Assembly: GCF_000429845.1 (NCBI RefSeq)
Contig: NZ_AUCQ01000006.1
Coordinates: 1 to 64,000, forward strand
Direction: 5' to 3'
DNA from: Comamonas composti DSM 21721
GTDB taxonomy: Bacteria; Pseudomonadota; Gammaproteobacteria; Burkholderiales; Burkholderiaceae_C
Length of the DNA stretch: 64,000 bases
Shown: positions 25,607 through 34,105 of the stretch, piece after piece
Layout: each line of letters opens with the position of its first letter
Position numbering within the stretch: the first letter of the stretch is position 1
Program-made: the position numbers and the translations under genes
Notes under the pieces: generated by a model
Told to the model about the DNA's origin: nothing
Databases searched by the model: none
The model's input: only the letters and a program-made list of their open reading frames with translations

Positions 25607-26926
25607 TCACCGGGCTGAAACCACCAACCCATTCCCCTGTGCCCGGTGCCTGACCTGGACCGGCAGCGCACGCGGCAGAGCCTGCACCCAGGCCTGGGCA
25701 TGGGCAATGCGCACACGCCCGCTCACAGGCAGACCAGCGGCTTCGGGCGATACTTCCAGCGACCAAGAGGTGTAGCGTGACAAGCGCTGCACAGCCTCAC
25801 CCAGCGTGCTATGGCTGAACACCAGCTCACCATGGCGCCAAGCCGCCGCATCCTGGGGCTGGGTCTGCACAGACAATACCGATGCGCCCTGCGCCTTCAA
25901 CCCCTGCCCGGCCTGCAGCTCATAGTTGCCGCCTGCCGCCTCCACACGCACCCGGCCAGACTCCACCTGCACCCCCACAGCCGCCTCGTCACCCGCCTCA
26001 CTCAGCTCGACACCAAAGCGCGTTCCCAGCACCACGACCCGGACCCCACCAGCCTGCACAATAAAAGGCCGTTCAGGGCTGCGCTCCACATCGAAAAAAG
26101 CTGCCCCCTGGGTCAGCTCCACCGTACGCCGTGCAGCAAAGTAGCGCACGTCGGCGCTGCTCATGGCATCCAGCAGCAGCATGGAGCCATCGGGCAGAGC
26201 AAGACGGTTTTGTTCGCCACGGCCGCTGGTACAGCGCAGGTGCCACTGCACATAGTTCTGCCGGTACTGCTCCCAGACCAGGTGGCCGCCCAGGCCCAGC
26301 CCCGCCAGACCCAGCAGGGCCCCCAGGCTGCGGCGCCTGCCTGCACGCCGGGCGCTGGTGGCCAGATTGCCACCGCGCCAGCGGTGCAGCGCATCCTCGA
26401 TGCAGGCACTGGCCTGCATCAGATCACGCTCCACCGTATTCAGCGACAGGCCCAGGCGCTGGGCGATCTCGGGCTGTTTTTCGCCATGGATGCGGTGCGC
26501 CACAAAGGCGCTGCGGCTGCGTTCAGGCAAGGAGGTCAACGCCGCCTCCAGCACGCTCAGCGCCTGGCGGTACATCACCGCATCGGCCACATCGGGCGTG
26601 TGACTGGGCGCGAGCTGCTCGCGCAGCAATGCGGAATCCAGATAATCCCCATGGCGCTGCCGACGCCTGTGCGCATCCAGCGCCATATGCTGGGCCATGA
26701 CGGCCAGATAGGCCGTCACGTCGCGCGGTGCATCTTCCTCCGCTGCGCCCTGCCGTTCTCCCGCCCCACTTTGCGCGTGCTCGGCCAGCCGGAGCCAGGT
26801 GTCATGCACCAGGTCACCGGCCTCCTCGCGGCAACCCGTGCTGCGCGCGGCCACACGCAGCAGGTCGGCATAGGCCCGGTCAAAGCCGGACAGCAGCGCG
26901 CGGGTGAAAGAGGTGGAGAGTTCCAT
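25607..26926 (-). CDS. Hybrid ECF sigma factor / FecR anti-sigma protein (S2)
   Basis: One 439-residue polypeptide joins two proteins that are normally separate. Residues ~10-185 are an ECF sigma factor: region 2 (FDRAYADLLRVAARSTGCR, DLVHDTWLRLAEH) and region 4 (LTSLPERSRSAFVAHRIHGE, LGLSLNTVERDLMQA). Residues ~200-217 form a membrane helix (LGALLGLAGLGLGGHLVW). Residues ~235-440 are a FecR periplasmic domain (LALPDGSMLLLDAMSSADV, VVVLGTRFGVELSE, VSGRVRIAHAQAWVQALP). The cytoplasmic anti-sigma segment is almost absent. The arrangement matches the IutY hybrid known in Pseudomonas putida. Activation presumably needs proteolytic release of the sigma half from the membrane. ATG 26926 was chosen by family length. 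Confidence 0.92.
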   Translation of the reverse strand: MELSTSFTRALLSGFDRAYADLLRVAARSTGCREEAGDLVHDTWLRLAEHAQSGAGERQGAAEEDAPRDVTAYLAVMAQHMALDAHRRRQRHGDYLDSALLREQLAPSHTPDVADAVMYRQALSVLEAALTSLPERSRSAFVAHRIHGEKQPEIAQRLGLSLNTVERDLMQASACIEDALHRWRGGNLATSARRAGRRRSLGALLGLAGLGLGGHLVWEQYRQNYVQWHLRCTSGRGEQNRLALPDGSMLLLDAMSSADVRYFAARRTVELTQGAAFFDVERSPERPFIVQAGGVRVVVLGTRFGVELSEAGDEAAVGVQVESGRVRVEAAGGNYELQAGQGLKAQGASVLSVQTQPQDAAAWRHGELVFSHSTLGEAVQRLSRYTSWSLEVSPEAAGLPVSGRVRIAHAQAWVQALPRALPVQVRHRAQGNGLVVSAR

Positions 26927-26945
26927 GGGGCCAAATGATAGCCAC

Positions 26946-26966
26946 AAAGAAGAATCATTCTCAACT
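26946..26966. promoter_or_regulatory. Fur box (S2 hybrid regulator)
   Basis: The core AGAAGAATCATTCTCAACT lies 20-40 bp before the hybrid sigma/anti-sigma gene. Its central GAATCATTC matches the S5-S7 boxes, while the right arm is weaker. Likely Fur-repressed. Confidence 0.65.
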
Positions 26967-27057
26967 CCACCCACAAAGACGGGCCAGCACCCAGCCCTTG
27001 CTCCGGAGCCGAGACACCACCAGCGCTTCAAGCGCCTCTCAGAGCGTGTTCACGATC

Positions 27058-29556
27058 TCAGAACTGGCCGCGCAGCGTCAGCATGGCATTGCGCGGTGCG
27101 CCATACATATTGTGGAAAGTGGCACTGCCCACCGATTGGAGATAACTGCGGTCCGTGAGATTGTTCAACGCCAGATGGGCGTGCCAGCGCGGGTTGATGC
27201 GGTAGCCCAATGTGGCCGAGACCGTGGCATACCCGCCCTGGCGCGAGCCATTGGCAATGTAGATATCGCTTTGTGCCTGCACGCCCATGCCCAGGCTCCA
27301 GCCCTTCATGCGGCCCCCCAGGGCCTGGTCATTGAACCGGTAATGGCTCCACAGCTTGAGCAAATGGCGCGGCGTGGTTTCCGGCGCAAAGCGCTGGCCA
27401 GCGTTGGCGCTGTCGCGCAGGTATTTGGCATTCAGATAGGTATAGCTGGTCGAGACATCCCAACCCGGGGCCAGTTTGCCCACAACCTCTGCTTCCCAGC
27501 CCTGGCTTTGGACTTCGCCCGCTGCCATGCTGCAAGCGCCATCCCAGGAGTCCGCGCAAATGTGGCTGGGGTCAGGGTCAAGCATGCTGCGGTTTTTCTC
27601 ACGGATGCGAAAGGCGGCCAGCGAGACGTTCAGGCGATCATCGAAGAACGCGCCCTTGATACCTGTCTCCACCTGCCAGCCCACACGCGGATCCAGCAAC
27701 CGCCCCTGATAGTCCTTGACCGTCTGCGGCGCAAAAATATCGGCATAGCTGGCATACCAGGTCAGCTGCGGTGTCCAATCCCACAGCAGGCCTCCGTAGG
27801 GCGTGAACTCATGGCGCACCTTGGAGTTTTCCGTCCAGGGCTCATGTCCTGCAGCCGTGATACCGCGGCTGCGGCTTTCATAGCTGGTCCAGCGCCCGCC
27901 CAGCACCAGGGTCAGTGGATCGGCCAGCTTCAAACGGGTCACGCCGTAAAAGCCGGATTCGACGGTGTAGTCATTGTTGGTCCGCGCCGCTGGCCCGGGC
28001 AGGAAAGCGCTGAAGTCGTGCTGGTGAAGAACGTCCCAGTCTTGCAAGGACACATAGTTGTTATTGCCCTTGAAGTCCTCGGTGATACGGTTGTACCCCA
28101 GGGTCACGGTGTGACGGCGGCCCAGCAGCTCGAATGGCCCGGAGACGCTGGCATCCACGCCGGTCCAGACATCGTCTTGCTGAATGCGCCCCAGGGAGAC
28201 GCCGACCAATCCGCCATTGCTGGAGTCCAGACCGCTCCAGGGGTAGGCGGTATAGCCAGCGTTGTAATCCAGTGTTTTGCGGGACAGCGTGCCCTTGGCC
28301 GTCCAGCCATTGCCGAACTGGTGGCTGGCATCCAACGCCACCTCATTGATCTCCCGAGGGGCACGTCTGTTCGACCCCACAAAGGCTTTGCGATTTTCCA
28401 GCAGCGAACCATCCACCTTGGTGGGCTGGCCAAAGAAGTTGACGCGCTCCACGTCCATGTGGGTCAGCGCCAGCCCCAGCTTGGTCTGCGGCGTCAGGTC
28501 GTACTCCACCATGCCATAGGCCACCATGCTGCGGGCATGGCCCACGTCATAGAACATGTCCTGGTCGCTATAGGCCAGCACAGCCCTGCCACGCAATGTG
28601 CCCCCCTGGTTCAAGGGGCCCGTAGCATCGACTTCGGCACGGTAGTGATTCCACGAGCCAGCGGACAGGGCCACTTCAACGCCTGCCGTGTCCTTGGGCC
28701 GCTTGCGCACATAGTTGACCGATCCCGCAGGGCTGCCACTGCCCTGCAGCAGCCCAGAGGGACCGCGCAGCACCTCTACCCGGTCATACAGAGCCAGATC
28801 ATTGTGCATGTACAGCAGCGAGGCCATCTGCGGCACCCCGTCGAACTGCGCGCCCAGGGTATAGCCACGCACCGACATGCGCTCCTCGCCGGCATAGCTG
28901 TCGGTACGCACACCCGCCACCGACTGCATGGCCTGGGCCATATCGGTCATGCCCTGGTCCTTGATCTGGGCCTGCGTCAGCACCGATACCGACTGGGGAA
29001 TTTCCCGCAGCGTCAGCGTGTCCTTGCCTATGCTGACTGCGCGTGCGGCGTACTGTCCCGTGTCTTCGGTCACGGCGCTGCGCAGCGCTTCGGCCGTCAC
29101 GGTCACAGCCGCCAGGCTGACCCCTTGCGAATCGGCCATGCTCTGCACCAGGACCAGCTCACGCAAGGTGTAGCCGCCCCCTTGCGCAGGCACTGCTGCC
29201 AGCCGGGTGCCGCGCAAGGCCTGGGCCAGCGCCTGCTCCACCGTCAAAAGACCTTGAACACCCGGGCTGTGCTGCCCTTCGGTGAGCTGCGAGCCAAAGG
29301 TGACCAGCACACCCGCCTCATGCCCGAGGCGGTTGAGCGTATCGCCCAAAGGGCCTGCGGGTATGCGGTAGTGACGCTGTGCATCGGCCTCGGCCTGCGC
29401 CCACGCGGTGCGTGGAGTGACCACTCCAGAGCCCACTCCGGCCAGAAGCCCCAGGCACAGCACATGCAGTGCCATAGCGACAGGTCGAAGAGCAGGCAAA
29501 GCCCGGAGTGTGGGAGCGAAGGCAACAGCGCGTGGCCGGACAGGCAGAGAGCACAT
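27058..29556 (-). CDS. TonB-dependent siderophore receptor with signalling domain (S3)
   Basis: An 832-residue receptor with a long N terminus and signal peptide (to ~54, AWA-QA), STN domain (~62-118, YRIPAGPLGDTLNRLGHEAGV), TonB box (AVTVTAEA, 150-157), plug with EIPQSVSVLTQAQIKDQ and VEVLRGPSGLLQGSGSPAG, and a barrel ending LTLRGQF. The external region ICADSWDGACSMAAGE has two cysteines that could form a disulfide. The plug reads SVNYVRKRP rather than the usual TINLVRKRP. ATG 29556 is inferred from the signal peptide; the upstream ribosome site is weak. Confidence 0.9.
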   Translation of the reverse strand: MCSLPVRPRAVAFAPTLRALPALRPVAMALHVLCLGLLAGVGSGVVTPRTAWAQAEADAQRHYRIPAGPLGDTLNRLGHEAGVLVTFGSQLTEGQHSPGVQGLLTVEQALAQALRGTRLAAVPAQGGGYTLRELVLVQSMADSQGVSLAAVTVTAEALRSAVTEDTGQYAARAVSIGKDTLTLREIPQSVSVLTQAQIKDQGMTDMAQAMQSVAGVRTDSYAGEERMSVRGYTLGAQFDGVPQMASLLYMHNDLALYDRVEVLRGPSGLLQGSGSPAGSVNYVRKRPKDTAGVEVALSAGSWNHYRAEVDATGPLNQGGTLRGRAVLAYSDQDMFYDVGHARSMVAYGMVEYDLTPQTKLGLALTHMDVERVNFFGQPTKVDGSLLENRKAFVGSNRRAPREINEVALDASHQFGNGWTAKGTLSRKTLDYNAGYTAYPWSGLDSSNGGLVGVSLGRIQQDDVWTGVDASVSGPFELLGRRHTVTLGYNRITEDFKGNNNYVSLQDWDVLHQHDFSAFLPGPAARTNNDYTVESGFYGVTRLKLADPLTLVLGGRWTSYESRSRGITAAGHEPWTENSKVRHEFTPYGGLLWDWTPQLTWYASYADIFAPQTVKDYQGRLLDPRVGWQVETGIKGAFFDDRLNVSLAAFRIREKNRSMLDPDPSHICADSWDGACSMAAGEVQSQGWEAEVVGKLAPGWDVSTSYTYLNAKYLRDSANAGQRFAPETTPRHLLKLWSHYRFNDQALGGRMKGWSLGMGVQAQSDIYIANGSRQGGYATVSATLGYRINPRWHAHLALNNLTDRSYLQSVGSATFHNMYGAPRNAMLTLRGQF

Positions 29557-29666
29557 GGGAATATCAACTCGGAAAGTGACAAAAACTGCAGGCACCGAAA
29601 TGCCTTTCTTTCCTGTCTGACAGTCCAGCGATGCCAACTAGCTCATTTTTTTGCGAATCTTTCCCA

Positions 29667-30689
29667 TCAGGAGCTCGCCGCCTGCACACTCACCCAGTAG
29701 CGCGAGAAGAAACGCAGCTGCACCGGCAAGGCCGAGGTCAGCGACGCCAGCACCTTGTCGGTATCGGCCAGCGGATAGCTGCCAGACACCCGCAAGTCTG
29801 CAATGGCCGGATCGCAACCCAGATGCCCACGCCTGTAACGCCCCAACTCGGCCAGAAAATCCTGCAGCCGCATGTGCGAGACCACCAGCATGCCATCCGC
29901 CCAGGCAGCTGCAGCCGGCTCCAAAGGGCCATTGCGATGCGCTGCGACTCGCTCCAGCCACCCGCGCTCTCCTGCTGCCAGGCGCAACACGCCTGCGGCA
30001 GCATCGATCGGGCGCAGCTCTACCGCGCCCTCCAACACCCCCACCTCAAAGGCCTGCTCTCGCTCGCGGACCATGAAGCGCGTACCCAGCGCACGCACGC
30101 TGCCCAGCGCGGTCTGCACGCTGAAGGGCCGCCGCTGGGCATCGGGCGCGGTCTGCACCAGGATTTCACCGCGCACCAGTTGCAGCACACGCACATCAGC
30201 ACGGTAGAGGATGTTCAGCGCACTGCCGGTGTTGAGCACGACCGAGCCACCGTCGGGCAGGCTCAGCCTGCGCTGCTCCCCCACCGCAGCCACGACCTCT
30301 GCCGACCATGCCCGCCAGGACTGCGAACGCAGCAGGGCCGCCGTGCCGGCACCCGATACCAGCGCCACCGCCAACAGCTGCATGCTGCGCCGCCGGCGCG
30401 GCGAGGCTGGCGCCCCCAGGGCGGCGCGCGCCAGGGGCAGCGGAATGCCGGCCATCTCGCTGCCCATGGTCTCTATGCGCTGCCAGGCCGCCTCGTGCAA
30501 AGAATCGGCTTCCCGCCAGCGTTGCAGCTCCAACCGGGTTCGGGCCGTCTCCTCTCCTGCACGCAGGGCCACCCACCAGCGCACGGCCTGCTCGGCCACC
30601 TCGGCAGGAATGGCCTCCACCTGGGCACAGCCGCCGGGCCTTGCGCTCTGAACATGGCCATCTGCAGCGGCAACGGACGAAGAGGGCAT
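29667..30689 (-). CDS. FecR-type anti-sigma regulator (S3)
   Basis: A 340-residue regulator of the S3 sigma factor. It has a cytoplasmic DUF4880-like region (AEQAVRWWVALRAGEETARTRLELQRW), a membrane segment (SMQLLAVALVSGAGTAALL, ~104-122), the FecR domain (GEQRRLSLPDGGSVVLNTGSALN, GSVRALGTRFMVRERE) and a C-terminal signalling portion (DLRVSGSYPLADTDKVLASLTSALP). It starts two bases after the sigma stop. Residues SVQAASS close the protein. Confidence 0.9.
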   Translation of the reverse strand: MPSSSVAAADGHVQSARPGGCAQVEAIPAEVAEQAVRWWVALRAGEETARTRLELQRWREADSLHEAAWQRIETMGSEMAGIPLPLARAALGAPASPRRRRSMQLLAVALVSGAGTAALLRSQSWRAWSAEVVAAVGEQRRLSLPDGGSVVLNTGSALNILYRADVRVLQLVRGEILVQTAPDAQRRPFSVQTALGSVRALGTRFMVREREQAFEVGVLEGAVELRPIDAAAGVLRLAAGERGWLERVAAHRNGPLEPAAAAWADGMLVVSHMRLQDFLAELGRYRRGHLGCDPAIADLRVSGSYPLADTDKVLASLTSALPVQLRFFSRYWVSVQAASS

Positions 30690-30691
30690 GG

Positions 30692-31195
30692 CTACTCCGG
30701 GAAAAAGCAGCGCAGCGCAGCCTTGGCGAGATGGCGCTTGACCGTGGAGACAGAGATGCCCAGCTCCGCCGCAATCTGGCCATGGTTGAGCTCTTCCAGC
30801 TGCGCCAGCAAAAAAGCCTGCTTGGCCAGCGCCGGCAACGTGCCCAGGCGCCGGTCTATCTCCACCAGCGTTTCCAACAGCATCAGCCGTGCCTCGGGCG
30901 GTGGTGCGACGGGCTCGGGCATGGCAGCCAGGGCCTCCAGATAGGCCTGTTCGATGGCGCGCCGGCGCACCTGGTTGATCAGCAGATTGCGGGCAATGGT
31001 CGTCAGATAGGCACGCGGCTCCAGCAAAGGTGCCTGCTGGCGTGCGCACAGCACTTTGACAAATGTGCTTTGTGCCAGATCGGCTGCATCAAACGCATTG
31101 CCCACTTTTTTGCGCAGCCAGCCCTGCAACCAGCCATGGTGGGCGGCATACAGGGCAGCGATATCAGCGTGCGACGTGTTGGAGGCGGGAGGCAT
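30692..31195 (-). CDS. Iron-starvation ECF sigma factor (S3)
   Basis: A 167-residue FecI-type sigma factor with region 2 (LYAAHHGWLQGWLRKKVGN, DAADLAQSTFVKVL) and region 4 (LPALAKQAFLLAQLEELNHGQIAAELGISVSTVKRHLAKA). It shares the H-GWLQ-WLR-K start with S4-S8, which marks them as paralogues. The Fur box lies ~42 bp upstream. Confidence 0.9.
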   Translation of the reverse strand: MPPASNTSHADIAALYAAHHGWLQGWLRKKVGNAFDAADLAQSTFVKVLCARQQAPLLEPRAYLTTIARNLLINQVRRRAIEQAYLEALAAMPEPVAPPPEARLMLLETLVEIDRRLGTLPALAKQAFLLAQLEELNHGQIAAELGISVSTVKRHLAKAALRCFFPE

Positions 31196-31236
31196 GAAGA
31201 TGTGTAGCTGGCAGAGTGGCCTACAAGCACAATATT

Positions 31237-31257
31237 AAACGAGAATAATTCTTGTTT
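31237..31257. promoter_or_regulatory. Fur box and sigma promoter (S3)
   Basis: The core AACGAGAATAATTCTTGTT is an almost perfect inverted repeat. A minus-strand -10-like TAGAAT (31258-31263) begins 11 bp from the box centre, so Fur would cover the start point of sigma transcription. Confidence 0.78.
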
Positions 31258-31344
31258 ATTCTATCCAATACCGTCTGCGGCATGCATCAGAGCCCATGCA
31301 TCCACAGACTTCATCACACCCATGCGGCGCAACAGCCCCCTCGC

Positions 31345-33780
31345 CTACCAGTAGTACCTGATGCTCACATTGGCCTCGCGGTCCACACCGCGGAAGATGC
31401 CGCCGTAGTAGGTCTTGTTGAACAGATTGTTGATGTTCAGCGCGATCCGGTATTGGGGCGTTTCATAGGCCACGGCCAGGTCGGCCACGGTGAAGGCGTC
31501 ATTGACGTTCAGGCTGCCGTCTGCTGCCACGTTATAGGGAGAGCGGCCCTTGTAGCGCAGGCCGCCGGCCAGCATCAGACCGGGCACGGCGCGGGGGCGA
31601 TAGTCCAGCCACACGCTGGCCATGTGGCGGCTGGTTTGCATGGTCTGGCGATCCACCTCGGCGGGCCGGGTGCTTTGCGTGGTTCGCGGGTCCAGCCAGG
31701 TGTAGCTGAGCAGGCTGCTGAGTTCGCGTGTCAAGCCGACCCGGGCTTCCAGCTCCATCCCCGTCGCGCGCACCTCACCTGTCTGGATGCTGAAGCGCGG
31801 GTGGTCGGGATCCGGGGTGGTGACATTGGTCTGCCGCAGGTCAAACACCGAGGCCGTGATCAGAGTGCTACTGCCTGGCGGCTGGTACTTCACCCCCACT
31901 TCGTACTGTTTGCCACGGCGCGGCAGGAAGGCGCTGCCATCGAACTTCAGGCCGGTGGCCGGATCGAAGGAGGTGGCATAGCTGGCGTAAGGTGCCCAGC
32001 CGCTGTCGAACTGGTAGAGCACACCGGCGCTGCCCGTGGTGGCGCTGTCCTTCATGCGCGGCTGGGTCGTGCTGTTCTGCGTGGTACGGGCCTGGTCGTG
32101 GCGCAGGCTGAGGTTGGCTGTCCAGCGGTTCCACTGGAGCTGGTTGAGGGTGTAGATGCCGGTCTGGCGCAGGTCGGAGTTGCTGTCTTCCATCTCCGGC
32201 ATCTCCACGGACTGGCCATACACCGGGGCATTCAGGTCCAGGTCGGGCACGTTCCAGCCAAAGCCCATGCCACCGCGCTCCTTGTACTTGCTGTGGTCCA
32301 GGCCAAAGGCCAGGCGGTGTTGCAGCGCCCCCCAGCGCAGGTCTTTCTGTGCCCGGTTGTCTATGGCCAAGGCCGTTCCCTTGGTGCGCTGGGCCAGGTT
32401 GGCGCGCGAGATGCTGTGCCCATCGGCCAGCACGTCCATGGCGTAGATGTGGCGGTAGTCGATGTCGATGCGGGAGTAGCGCAGGTTCTGTGTCAGCTGC
32501 CAGCCGCTGTCAGTCTGGTGGCTGAATTCATAGCCCAGGGACTGGGTATCGCGGTCGAACCTGTCGAAAGCCGAATCGCCAGCGGTGAGCTTGGGCGAGA
32601 GCTGCTTGATCTGCGGGTAGGTGAACAGGCTGGGCCACCAGGATTTGGGTGTGCCGCGCTCGCGCGAGTAGGAGCCCAGCAGCGTGAGCTGGGTCTGGCC
32701 CGAGAGGTTCCAGCGCAGCGAAGGTGCGATGGAGATGCGGTCGTCACGCGATCCCACGGTGCGGCCGTCGCTGTCACGGCCCTTGAGGTTGAGGCGGTAG
32801 AGCACATCGCCGCGCTCGTCCAGCGCCCCGCCCAGATCGGCCGTGAGCTGGGCACGGTGGTAGCGACCATAGGACAGGCCCACGCTGTTGACATGGTCGG
32901 CCTCCGGCTTCTTGGACACCACATTGATCACGCCGCCCGGGCGGCCCTGGCCAAAAAGCACCGAGGCCGGGCCCTTGATGACTTCGATGCTCTCCAGCTC
33001 ATCGATCTCGTCGTTCCACGAACCATAGGTGCCGGCCGAGAACTGGCGCAGCCCGTCCTTGTAGTAGGAGCTGCCATCGCTGAAGCCCCGGATAACGGCC
33101 CCCGTCATGCGCAGATCGGCGCCCGTGACCTCGGTGGACACGCCAGCCGTGTACGACAGCGCCTGCTCTATGCTCTTGGGCGCCTGGGTCTTGATCTGCT
33201 CCTGGCTGACGATGGAGATGGAGCGCGGCGTCTCCATCAGCGTGCTGCCGAGCTTGGTGCTGGCAGCACGGCCCGAGCCCGCATAAAGCGCCTCGGCTGC
33301 ATAGGCCTGGGAGCTGACCGTGACCGTGGACAGCGCAGCCGTGCCGGCCGTGGGCGCCACCGGTGCCGGGGCCTTTCGCAGCAGCACCGCGCCCTGGGCC
33401 GAGCGCTGGGCCATCAGACCGGTGCCAGCCAGCAGACGGTCCAGCGCCTGGGCCTGGGTCAGCCGCCCCTGCAGCCCCGGGCTGTGCAAGCCCTGCACCT
33501 GGTCTTGCGTGAAAGACAGCAGCAGGCCCGAGGCGCGGCCAAAACGGGTCAAGGCCTCATCCAGCGGGCCGGCAGGAATGCGGTAGTCCCGCAGGGCATC
33601 CACCGCCGCAGCAGACGGCGCGGCTGCTGGGACAGCGGTTTCTGCCGCCACCTGCGTTGCAACGCAGACGCACAGGCCGGCAGCGACCAGGGCCAGCACC
33701 AGACGGTGCAGCGCCCATGCAGGGGCCGCAGAGGAAGAGGAGAAATCCGCAGGATGCGCCTGCGCCAGAAGATCAGCCAT
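31345..33780 (-). CDS. TonB-dependent receptor of the FhuA/FoxA type with signalling domain (S4)
   Basis: An 811-residue receptor that differs from the other seven: the plug reads ESIEVIKGPASVLFGQGRPGG and INVVSKKPEA, as in ferrichrome/ferrioxamine receptors (FhuA, FoxA), rather than the LVRKRP form. It has a signal peptide (to ~47), STN domain (~66-120, YRIPAGPLDEALTRFGRASGL), TonB box (STVTVSSQA, 151-159), and ends VSIRYYW with a terminal tryptophan. Barrel segments such as LNINNLFNKTYYGG are typical. A hydroxamate siderophore ligand is plausible, by inference. ATG 33780 was chosen by signal peptide position. Confidence 0.9.
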   Translation of the reverse strand: MADLLAQAHPADFSSSSAAPAWALHRLVLALVAAGLCVCVATQVAAETAVPAAAPSAAAVDALRDYRIPAGPLDEALTRFGRASGLLLSFTQDQVQGLHSPGLQGRLTQAQALDRLLAGTGLMAQRSAQGAVLLRKAPAPVAPTAGTAALSTVTVSSQAYAAEALYAGSGRAASTKLGSTLMETPRSISIVSQEQIKTQAPKSIEQALSYTAGVSTEVTGADLRMTGAVIRGFSDGSSYYKDGLRQFSAGTYGSWNDEIDELESIEVIKGPASVLFGQGRPGGVINVVSKKPEADHVNSVGLSYGRYHRAQLTADLGGALDERGDVLYRLNLKGRDSDGRTVGSRDDRISIAPSLRWNLSGQTQLTLLGSYSRERGTPKSWWPSLFTYPQIKQLSPKLTAGDSAFDRFDRDTQSLGYEFSHQTDSGWQLTQNLRYSRIDIDYRHIYAMDVLADGHSISRANLAQRTKGTALAIDNRAQKDLRWGALQHRLAFGLDHSKYKERGGMGFGWNVPDLDLNAPVYGQSVEMPEMEDSNSDLRQTGIYTLNQLQWNRWTANLSLRHDQARTTQNSTTQPRMKDSATTGSAGVLYQFDSGWAPYASYATSFDPATGLKFDGSAFLPRRGKQYEVGVKYQPPGSSTLITASVFDLRQTNVTTPDPDHPRFSIQTGEVRATGMELEARVGLTRELSSLLSYTWLDPRTTQSTRPAEVDRQTMQTSRHMASVWLDYRPRAVPGLMLAGGLRYKGRSPYNVAADGSLNVNDAFTVADLAVAYETPQYRIALNINNLFNKTYYGGIFRGVDREANVSIRYYW

Positions 33781-33989
33781 GGTGGTCAGGGCCCGAAGGC
33801 CAGAAAAATGAAGTGCAACCCACAGCCCAAAGACCGCACCGGGTTGGCCCGCAGACGGTGTGCACACCGCCTTCCTTAGCCATGTCCCGCCAGCCGCCAA
33901 AACAGCCCACCCTGGCCGCAATTTATTGTGGACAGCCTCCTCTGCTGCCCATGGCCAGCCCAGATGCACTGCAGTTTTTATATTTTTTT

Positions 33990-34071
33990 CATAGCTGTCA
34001 GCGCCCTCTGCTCAATGATTTCAGCATTGTTCAATATTGAAATCGTTGATGAGCAAGCGCAAGCAGCTATG
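33990..34071. repeat. Long imperfect palindrome, AT-rich dispersed-repeat-like element
   Basis: CATAGCTG (33990-33997) pairs with CAGCTATG (34064-34071), and inner segments including TGCTCA/TGAGCA and GATTTCA/TGAAATC continue the pairing around a loop near TTCAATA. The element is much more AT-rich than its surroundings. Its ends (ATAGCTGTCAGCGC and GCGCAAGCAGCTAT) resemble a short repeat I recall as widely dispersed in Comamonadaceae genomes; a genome search is needed to prove copy number. It lies between FecR and receptor of S4, in a 325-bp gap (33781-34105) with no gene. Confidence 0.6.
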
Positions 34072-34105
34072 GTTTATGCTGAATCGGCTGGTCATGCGCC
34101 ATGGC

